From Flavisericum labens (GTDB taxonomy: Bacteria; Bacteroidota; Bacteroidia; Flavobacteriales; Flavobacteriaceae): 64,000 bases of DNA. Below the pieces are notes generated by a model, which was not told the DNA's origin, did not search any database, and was given only the letters and a program-made list of their open reading frames with translations. The translations under genes were made by a program, and so were the position numbers. Positions 54,501 to 61,300 of the stretch are shown here, piece after piece; within the stretch, counting starts at the first letter, position 1; each line of letters begins with the position of its first letter. The DNA lies in assembly GCF_045446075.1 (NCBI RefSeq), contig NZ_JBJJBQ010000007.1, positions 111,389 to 175,388 of the forward strand, written 5' to 3'.

Positions 54501-55461
54501 TGGCTCCTGTTCCGTCTGACCCTATCCATATTACCCCCGTAATGTCTTCATACAAACAGAGCATATCATTATAGTGAATGGCGAACGGATTGTTTTTATT
54601 GGCTTTAAAATTCTTTATACTATTGGTTGGGAAATCTATTAAATACACACCATTTCCGTATGTGGCAATCCATAGTCGGTTTTTGCTATCAATTAACAAG
54701 TCTTCAATATTTAAGTCATTCGGGAGGTCTTCATGACTGTATTTTACAAACTCATTGTTGTTTTCGGGCATATAAAACAATCCATTTCCATAAGATCCCA
54801 ACCAAAAACCACCGGCACGATCTTGCTCTAATGTACCAAAGTTGGTTTCTGTACTAGTTTTTACTGGCACTTTGATGTAGCGGCCATTGTCAAAAACCCT
54901 ATAAACAGCTCCTGAGGCCGCAACCAAAATTTCTTTTTTGGCTTGAACAATATTATAGACCGTGGTCGTTTTATCTTCCTTTTTGAATATTGCAATCGTA
55001 TCTTTTGTTTTATAATTAACCTTAAAAAGCCCATTGCCATAAGAACCTATAAACAGATTTAATTTTTCATCTTGGAAAATAGCACTTGCCCGAAACCCCT
55101 GTTTTACAATGTTGAATGTATCTGTTTTTGCCTGATAGCGCTCTAGTTGCCCTGAATGGGTAATAATCCACAGTCTATTTTGCTTATCGATGTAAACCTT
55201 ACCTAAGTTACTAAAGGTAGCCCTTGTAATGTCTTCAAATTGTTTATTATAGTGTTTAAAGGTTCGGCCGTTGTATCTATTTAAACCATCTTGTGTGGCA
55301 AACCACATGTACCCAATAGAATCTTGAGCCATACTAATCACACTATTTTGTGAAAGGCCCTGCTCTACCCCTAACCCCCTAAAAGCCATTTGGTCTCTAT
55401 GGCTTTGGGAAAAAGCAGTTATGGTCAATAAAAATACCAGAACAAATTTTACAGAACTCAT
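51589..55461 (-). CDS. hybrid two-component system histidine kinase/response regulator
   Basis: A 1290-residue one-protein signalling system. The order is: signal peptide (1-18), two seven-bladed periplasmic propeller repeats with repeated W-x-A-T/G-x-x-G-L/V-x-x-x units (about 25-650), a Y_Y_Y domain (about 660-745), a membrane helix (about 748-768), HisKA with I-S-H-E-F-R-T-P-L (His about 801), HATPase with N-L-L-S-N-A-V-K-Y and G-V-G-L-A-L, a receiver domain with the phosphoacceptor Asp in I-I-S-D-V-M-M-P (about 1092) and K in T-K-P-F, and an AraC-type DNA-binding domain (about 1190-1290). Such proteins sense glycan fragments. No polysaccharide-use genes are adjacent, so its regulon is elsewhere. 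Confidence 0.93.
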   Translation of the reverse strand: MSSVKFVLVFLLTITAFSQSHRDQMAFRGLGVEQGLSQNSVISMAQDSIGYMWFATQDGLNRYNGRTFKHYNKQFEDITRATFSNLGKVYIDKQNRLWIITHSGQLERYQAKTDTFNIVKQGFRASAIFQDEKLNLFIGSYGNGLFKVNYKTKDTIAIFKKEDKTTTVYNIVQAKKEILVAASGAVYRVFDNGRYIKVPVKTSTETNFGTLEQDRAGGFWLGSYGNGLFYMPENNNEFVKYSHEDLPNDLNIEDLLIDSKNRLWIATYGNGVYLIDFPTNSIKNFKANKNNPFAIHYNDMLCLYEDITGVIWIGSDGTGASYYDEHLIKFNILTNNQVPRTVNVDMIRSFTTDKDYNFWIGTSGKGLTYHNTNDETFTTYTIDNSPLNSNRIISLNYFEEELWVGHQGYGLNIIESSGNYLSFSELNNYTIWRILEESKSRRWLATERHGIVLFDKYKGIMKQFNTSNSALTQNNIRAFIKGNHNDFWIGTDNKGVFKLDIKTNKISKVKGLDDKIKSLFIENQTLWVGTFGAGLKKFDIANNTIKVYTEKDGLPNQVVYGILPDNDKNLWFSTNNGLCRFKPVDEDFEVFSVDDGLQDTEFNTGAYFKDSKGTLYFGGLEGLNWFSPEKITYNNVKPKTIISKFEVFSKEQPLMGNTKFKYNQNTVTFTFSSLHFSQPERNQYRYRLLNYDDNWISPKSINFAHYTNLPPNTYTFEVISSNYDGVWNNNSATFAFTILKPWYLTTTMKLFYMLAFLILSLGVYKYLKFRWNVKTQLQLEHAETERLKKLDEFKTQLYTNISHEFRTPLTLISGPIDHQLSKEDLKPEDRKELGLVKQNATRLLNLVNQMVDLSLIDSGQINLKVTQGNLTVLLTQIVSAFRYKANEKSIQINSTIQNLSNAWYDSDIIEKIASNLLSNAVKYAPESSAISFDANKQESALVLSVTNTTKEITKKDLGKLFERFYQDDATEEGVGVGLALVKELVSLSKGRVVVSSLDSDNIQFMVTLPIEKNAFKTSEIIYVENDDELYNNHFEDDLSDNSRTLLLVEDDVDIRTFMASIFKGAYKIIEANNGKIGVEMALKHIPDLIISDVMMPVEDGIYLCNALKHNELTSHIPIILLTAKVGEAQKKEGLNTGADAYVTKPFNTETLKLRVEKLIENRQKLQKHFSKGFDLNPEIRISSTEEEFLKRLKSVLDKNLVNPDFSSVAFSKAMGMSRTQLHRKLKAITGSSTSEFIRSQRLKLSVELLKKSDATISEVAYQVGFNTPSYYIKCFKEAYKCTPNDYLQKS

Positions 55462-55507
55462 TTATAGGATTTACCCCTAAAGCTACGAAATTGTTTTGAA
55501 CATAAAA

Positions 55508-56701
55508 CTACAGCACTTGTGTAATAATCTCAGCCATTTTTTTTGCTCTGCCAATAACTTCTTCTTCTGTCCAGGATAATTTTATTAAACAGGAAATATT
55601 TCGGCCAATAAAGTGGTCTGAAGCATCAAAAGTTTTGGTTTCTAAGTATTTTAAACCTATTTTAACTTCTTCTGAAATTGGGAAAAGTGATTTCAATCCT
55701 TTCAAATGTTCCCATTTACGAATGTAGTGCCAGTTGTTATCGTAATAATTCCAGCAGGCATCAATTCCCCCTTCTTTAAAGCCTTGAATTACTTTTCTGG
55801 CCGATTCTAAATCTGGCAAAAAGAAATTGAAAAATGCTCCGCTTTCTTCACCACCAGTAGGAACTGTTCTTAAAGTTACTCCTGAAACATCTCCAACAAT
55901 GTCTTTAAATATGCTTAAATATTTACGTTGGATTTCTAAAAATTCAGGCAAGCGTTTTACTTGTGCTAAACCAACTGCAGCATGCAATTCTGAAATCCTG
56001 AAGTTATAACCTAAAAATGGATGTGTTTCTGCCCCCCTATCACTACCTACATGGTCGTGACCATGATCGCTGTAATGGTCGGCATTTGTATAATACACTT
56101 TGTTATTGGTAACTACTGCCCCGCCCTCACCACAGGTAATGGTTTTTACAAAATCGAATGAAAAGCAACCCAAATCGCCAACACTTCCCAACGGTTTTCC
56201 GTTGTAGGTACCACCTATGGCCTGGCAAGCATCTTCAACTAAAAGTAAATCATGCTTTTTACAAATATGTTGTAATGCATCCATATTGGCCATACTACCA
56301 CACATTTGCACTACCATGACGGCTTTTGTTTTTGGTGTTATCGCTGCTTTTACAGCATTGGGATCTAAACATAGGGTGTCGTCTATGTCAACTAAAACGG
56401 GAATGGCGCCAAGCATCATAATAGCCTCAAAACTCGCTACAAACGTAAATGTTGGCATGATTACTTCATCTCCAGCACCAACTCCTGCGCTTGCCAATGC
56501 TACCGATACAGCAGCCGTACCACTTGAAACTAATTGAACATAATTTGATTGAAAAGTATTTTGCAACTCGGTTTCTAGCTCTTTGGCTTTCCAGTGGCCG
56601 TTTCGCATACCGTCGAAACCGTAACGCATAAGCACACCGCTATCTAAAACATCGTTAACTTCTTTTCTTTCTTTTTCTCCAAACAGTTCAAATCCTGGCA
56701 T
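55508..56701 (-). CDS. DegT/DnrJ/EryC1/StrS-family PLP aminotransferase
   Basis: A 397-residue fold-type I PLP enzyme of the sugar-aminotransferase family. Seen: S-S-G-T-A-A-V-S-V-A-L, the D-A-C-Q-A-I-G-G motif, and the PLP-lysine region F-D-F-V-K-T-I-T-C-G-E-G-G-A-V-V (K about 183). Members usually put an amino group on a keto-sugar for surface glycans. A cluster of sugar genes is not nearby here; the adjacent genes are a sensor kinase and a nitroreductase. The start M-P-G-F-E-L-F-G-E has no signal peptide. Substrate unknown. Confidence 0.88.
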   Translation of the reverse strand: MPGFELFGEKERKEVNDVLDSGVLMRYGFDGMRNGHWKAKELETELQNTFQSNYVQLVSSGTAAVSVALASAGVGAGDEVIMPTFTFVASFEAIMMLGAIPVLVDIDDTLCLDPNAVKAAITPKTKAVMVVQMCGSMANMDALQHICKKHDLLLVEDACQAIGGTYNGKPLGSVGDLGCFSFDFVKTITCGEGGAVVTNNKVYYTNADHYSDHGHDHVGSDRGAETHPFLGYNFRISELHAAVGLAQVKRLPEFLEIQRKYLSIFKDIVGDVSGVTLRTVPTGGEESGAFFNFFLPDLESARKVIQGFKEGGIDACWNYYDNNWHYIRKWEHLKGLKSLFPISEEVKIGLKYLETKTFDASDHFIGRNISCLIKLSWTEEEVIGRAKKMAEIITQVL

Positions 56702-56827
56702 AATATTTTTTTGTTATTCTGTATTTAGGCTTTTAGGTTGCGTTAGGGATTGAAGCGGCATCCTTTTTTGAGGCACGATAAAAAGATATAGCGTAAAGCC
56801 CGACCCTTGCGGTAACGCCCTAATTAT

Positions 56828-57463
56828 TTAAATTTCTATTACCGCTTCTTTTATTGGTTTCCTAACTTTTTTAAATTCGGAAAACATATCGTCCTTCGCG
56901 CGGTAACCTATGGGCAGAAGCAATACTGATTTTAGTCCTTTTTCATCTAATTTCAGTAATTCATCGTACTTTTTAGGCAGAAATCCTTCCATGGGGCAGG
57001 AATCGATGCCTTCAATCGCGCAAACGGTCATTAGGTTACCCAAAGCAATGTAAGCTTGATTTGTGGACCATTGTTGGCGTTCTTTTACCGACATCTTTTC
57101 AATCATTTTTATAAGATCTTCCCGATATGGCTTTAATATAGTTTCCGGTGTTTTTCGCGTATCTTTTATATTGTTATAATACGTGGTAATGTCATTTTGC
57201 AAAATATCGTTTTGTATGCAAATAACCAGCAGGTGCGATGCCTCTACTACTTGTTTTTGGTTGTATGCATGCTTTAATAATGGACTCCTGATTTCCTCAT
57301 CTTCAATAACTACTAGCTTTATAGTTTGAAGTCCGAACGATGTCGCCGTTAGATTAAAGGCTTGTTTTACTACATTTAATTTGGCTTCTGAAAGTTTTTT
57401 TTCTGCATCAAACTTTTTGGTTGCATAGCGCCATTTTAACTGCTTAATCGTATCCATTTGCAT
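56828..57463 (-). CDS. nitroreductase-family NAD(P)H-dependent oxidoreductase
   Basis: A 211-residue FMN-dependent enzyme. It begins I-K-Q-L-K-W-R-Y-A-T-K-K-F-D, typical of NfsB-like proteins, has the S-F-G-L-Q-T substrate/FMN region and the A-I-E-G-I-D-S-C-P-M-E-G-F motif near residues 150-165. Its work is two-electron reduction of nitro compounds or quinones with NAD(P)H. The start could be the second Met (57457); the -7 box TATTTTTG (minus strand, 57475-57482) leaves a short leader in either case. It faces away from the tRNA-Ser gene. Confidence 0.9.
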   Translation of the reverse strand: MQMDTIKQLKWRYATKKFDAEKKLSEAKLNVVKQAFNLTATSFGLQTIKLVVIEDEEIRSPLLKHAYNQKQVVEASHLLVICIQNDILQNDITTYYNNIKDTRKTPETILKPYREDLIKMIEKMSVKERQQWSTNQAYIALGNLMTVCAIEGIDSCPMEGFLPKKYDELLKLDEKGLKSVLLLPIGYRAKDDMFSEFKKVRKPIKEAVIEI

Positions 57464-57474
57464 ATAATTTTGTG

Positions 57475-57482
57475 CAAAAATA
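57475..57482 (-). promoter_or_regulatory. -7 promoter box of the nitroreductase gene
   Basis: The minus strand reads TATTTTTG, a perfect TAnnTTTG, 11 bases before the ATG at 57463. Confidence 0.45.
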
Positions 57483-57568
57483 AGATTTGTGATTTTGTTT
57501 TCGGCTATTGTTTCAGAAAATATAGACTTTTAAATCTTGAAAATTTCTTTTAAAAAAATTGTTTTTTA

Positions 57569-57600
57569 TTTGAAAGAATTAAAAAAGGATTCTATATTTG
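57569..57600 (+). promoter_or_regulatory. promoter of tRNA-Ser
   Basis: TTTG at 57569-57572 and TATATTTG at 57593-57600 match the Bacteroidota -33 and -7 boxes with 20 bases between, the best full promoter in the window. Transcription would start about 57606. Confidence 0.75.
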
Positions 57601-57638
57601 CACCCGCATTCAGGCAAATAGCTTGATGAGGCACTCAA

Positions 57639-57723
57639 GGAGAAATGGCAGAGTGGTCGAATGCGGCAGTCTTGAAAACTGTTGAGGGTCACACCTCCGG
57701 GGGTTCGAATCCCTCTTTCTCCG
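57639..57723 (+). tRNA. tRNA-Ser(UGA)
   Basis: A complete class II tRNA. Acceptor GGAGAAA pairs with TTTCTCC; the anticodon stem GCAGT/ACTGT holds loop CTTGAAA with anticodon TGA at 57673-57675; there is a long variable arm (TTGAGGGTCACACCTC region) and a T-loop GGTTCGAATCC. The CCA end is not encoded (CTA follows the discriminator G). It should read UCN serine codons, mainly UCA. A terminator hairpin follows at 57728. Integration sites are often at such genes; see the remnant downstream. Confidence 0.97.
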
Positions 57724-57727
57724 CTAA

Positions 57728-57760
57728 AAGCCTTGCATTTTATGTGAGGCTTCTTTTTTT
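57728..57760 (+). terminator. terminator after tRNA-Ser
   Basis: AAGCCT and AGGCTT pair around a 13-base loop, followed by a run of T. Confidence 0.75.
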
Positions 57761-57889
57761 ACATCACTTTTCTGTAATAAGAATTCCTAAAATCCTTTTA
57801 AACACTGAGTTTATTTGAATTTAATCTGGTTGAGGGGTTTATTTTATTTTTTAAATAGAAATCAAATTCCACCTTAAATCTCATAGTTC

Positions 57890-57936
57890 AGTTACCCTAT
57901 GAGTTACCCTATATATTCTAAAAAATAAGGGTAACT
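57890..57936. repeat. short AGTTACCCT repeats near tRNA-Ser
   Basis: AGTTACCCTAT occurs twice as a direct repeat (57890-57900 and 57902-57912), and AGGGTAACT, its reverse complement, at 57928-57936. A fourth copy lies inside the integrase fragment at 58069-58078. Such spacing is like arm-type integrase sites, but this is inference. Confidence 0.5.
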
Positions 57937-58017
57937 AAATTTCAAGGAATCAATGGTGATTCCCTGATATATAATTGATTTACTGACACTTTAACGAATT
58001 AATTTAAAACTCTTATC

Positions 58018-58170
58018 ATGATTAAACCAAATTTTTATTTAAAAACAGACAAACTAAAAGACAACTTGAGTTACCCTACTTACCTAAAAATGACGCATAA
58101 AGGAAAATCAACAACGCTTAGTACTGAAAATGGATTGCAAAAAAAAGATGGAATTCAACAAATAGACTAA
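58018..58170 (+). pseudogene. truncated tyrosine-integrase N-terminus (arm DNA-binding domain)
   Basis: ATG 58018 opens a 50-codon frame ending at TAA 58168-58170. The product has N-F-Y-L-K-T-D-K then Y-P-T-Y-L-K-M-T-H-K-G-K-S-T-T-L-S-T, which is the arm-binding fold at the N-terminus of Bacteroidota phage/tyrosine integrases (usual form: Y-L-K-x-D-K ... P-I-Y-x-K-I-T-V-N-G-K-x-T-x-I-S-T). A full integrase is about 400 residues, so some 350 residues are missing, including the catalytic domain. It is probably a remnant of an element that entered at tRNA-Ser. Confidence 0.55.
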
Positions 58171-58230
58171 ATAATACATTAAAGTTAGAGATAGAAAAAA
58201 ATTGTAGAATTGCCCTTGACGGGCGGATAT

Positions 58231-58262
58231 CTTCAGCCTAAAAAGTTCAATTTAGGCGGAAG
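58231..58262. repeat. inverted repeat downstream of the giant secreted protein gene
   Basis: CTTCAGCCTAAA and TTTAGGCGGAAG form a 12-base stem with one mismatch around an eight-base loop. No T-run follows on the minus strand, so a weak terminator or an element end are both possible. Confidence 0.4.
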
Positions 58263-58311
58263 ACATACAATTGATTTTGCATCATACATCCATTTTATGA
58301 GCTAGTATTGG

Positions 58312-61300
58312 TTAAAACTTATTAGTAATAATAACGTTCTTTCTAAAAACAGCTTGTTTAGTTTCAACTATGATTACATAAGGACCTTCCGAAATGGTTT
58401 TAACAGGAATTTTAAATTCACCACCAGATATGCTGAACATTTCTGGCCGATTCCAAGATTTAACTGTTTGTCCTATAAGATTAGTGATATATACTTGTTC
58501 AACTTCTATGGTATTTGGTACATGAATATATATCTGATTGGATTTATTTAAATAATTTACAACAGCATTTTCTATTTCGAAGTCTTCAAGGTCTAGCGTG
58601 TTGTTTTGAGCCTTAGTAAAGGCGATAAAAAATCTATTTGAATAGTCGCCTGCATCCAAATATATATTAAAGCTTTTGTTGTTTATTTTGGTGTAAGTAT
58701 CCAAAAATGAATCGTAAACATATACATTTTTATAACTATCAAAGTTTTCCAAGCCAGCCAACGAAATCTGTACTGGCCCTGTCTCATTTATAGTAATGGC
58801 AATTGGATATTGCTTTGCTTTATCAAACTCGCCAACACCCTGAATCACATATTTTTCATCACTTATCATAAATAGCATATCACTTGGTAATGTTTCAAAT
58901 GCCTTGGCATCATAACCATAATCAAAACCATCAGATGCTTCATTATTTGGCGTAAAGGCTAATAATAAAGGCCTATTTGTTCCTTCAGCTGATTTGAACT
59001 GAAACCTAATACGTTTAATAACTGTTTCATCTATAATTGGCTCTGAACTGTTTTTTGCACTTTTAGAATTACTGGTTTTCAAAAATTGCGAGCCATCATT
59101 AGTATTATCATTGGTTTCTCTTTCGAAGATTCTTTGGCTATTCTGAAATTTAAGAAAATCTTCGTCTTTATCATCAGGAAATGCAGAATGAACAAAAAAT
59201 CCTTGAGCAACTGGGATATATTGGCCAGGTCTTAAAATTGAAGAGCCATTACCACTTACTTCAAAACCATCGGTTGTGGTATATTTTACTCCAGTAACCG
59301 GTGCATTACCACCAGCTAAAGTATAAGTGGCATACCCGCCTTCATAATCTCTTAGAACGTGGGTGTTATTTGAATCAAAATGTATCCAGAAATACAGCGA
59401 ACCATCAATACTTCCTGTAGTTTCTGGGTTTGCTGGAGTAGGTGTTCCACCAGGGTTAAGTGCAGGTATATTATCTTTAATAAATTCATCGGCATCTATA
59501 GCAGACGGGTATGGGTTACCTATTAAGGCATCATTCCCAATGGTTATTGGTGAATTGATTGTGTTATTATGTGGTTTTCCTACAAACACATAATTTTGAT
59601 ATGAGCCACCAGCGCCACTTCCTTTCATGGTATAGCCTAACCCTGTTTTTATAGCTGTGGTACTACTTAATTTAACCCATTTTGCATACGTGTTTGATGC
59701 AAAATTTTCATAAGACCATAGCCAGTACTCTGGTATTGATATGGGACTTGAAGTTGCAGATGCATTATAACCACTAGATAACCAGTTTATAACTTTTGGG
59801 GTACTAGATACTGTACCATCGCGATGTTGCCATTTAATATAAAAAGGTAAATTATTATCAGTTGTATTAACAGGAGAAGTTGGAGAGCTCCAATAATTGT
59901 AATTAAATAAGTTGATACTTCCTTGTTGGGATCGAAATATATAACCAGCACTGGTAACATCTAAAATACTTTCGTTAAATTGAACAGTTGGATTGCCACT
60001 AGTATTGTAGCGTTTTTGTACTAATTGTGATTCACCCACCAAATCCATAAAGCCATCCAATTTTAAATAGTGGGTAATCCATAGGCCGTGGCCTGTATTG
60101 GTTTCATCTTGAGTACCTTGTGCTGTAATGGTCAAGTCACTGCTTGGGTCGACAACTAATCCTAAAAGGGTAATATTTCTCGGAGATGCAGAGGTCAAAT
60201 CAGATTCAATGATATGCGAAGTTTTTACGATATTCCAATCAATTCGGGTAGTGTTATCAATCCCTAATGCATTTGGATAGTCCCAAACGGTATCACTATA
60301 TGTCCATGGTGTGGCAGGTGTGATGTCATACCAATTACCGCCAGATTTTGTTGTATATGGCAATGGGGCACTTGGTTCTTGCTGACTAGTAATGTGTCTA
60401 AGCTTACCATCAACACCAACACCACCGTAAGGTTCAAGATACCCACACGCAATCTGATCCATACGGTAATAGCCGTCAAGATTTGCCCAAGTAAGAAGAT
60501 CTTCTTCAACTCCATCTTGATTTGTATCCACTCCATAAATTTTTGTTGGTATAACTTCACCACCTACATCACTTCCTAATTGCTTGATTTCCTGATTCAT
60601 CATCTGACGAATATGATGGACACTCAGGGTTTTATTCCAGATGCGCACTTCATCAATCCAACCAGAAAAATAATTCACGGGTTTATTTGGCGGATTGCCA
60701 GTTTGGGCCATCGCTCCTAAAATAAAGTCATTAGCATTGGTATTTGGAGCACTTCCACTATTGCTACTAACCTGAATACCATCAATATACATACGGTAAA
60801 TACCACTATTCCCATTAGTAGGAGTTCTAGTAATGGCAACATGATACCACCTATTGGTGCCAATAGGGAAAGCCGATGTAATGGATCCAGATTCGTTCCA
60901 TCTAAAAGATACTATGTTGTTAACTAGTCGAAGATCATAACCTTTTTTGTTATAATCACTCGAATTAGCATTCCGTTTGGATATAATGGTTTGTATCGCA
61001 TTGTTTGTTCCACCAGTATTGGTTGTGGCATCGGGTTTGATCCAACATTCAACACTAAATGCTGGATTTAAATTATAATTATCGCCAAAAGTAACATTGT
61101 CGTTTTCACCATCAAAATCAACAATGGCACAATTTGTAATTTCGACTATAACATCGTCTACACAGGAAAATTCATTATTAGGACCCCATGGCCCAACCGT
61201 CCATAGTAATCTATAGGTTCCTGGATCACCTGTAAAAGTAGCATTGGGATCCTCGTCATCTGAAAATGAATAAGAACTACCACAATCGAAGCTTGAATTA

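Larger units (their letters stand above)
57761..58311. other. intergenic stretch with decayed mobile-element sequence
   Basis: About 550 bases between the tRNA terminator and the giant gene's stop. It holds the integrase fragment (58018-58170), short AGTTACCCT repeats (57890-57936), a hairpin GGAATCaatggtGATTCC at 57946-57963, and an inverted repeat at 58231-58262. Nothing else of note. Confidence 0.6.

Noticed and set aside
51589..55461. Polysaccharide utilisation locus around the hybrid sensor
   Set aside because: No glycoside hydrolase, SusC or SusD gene lies within reach in this window.
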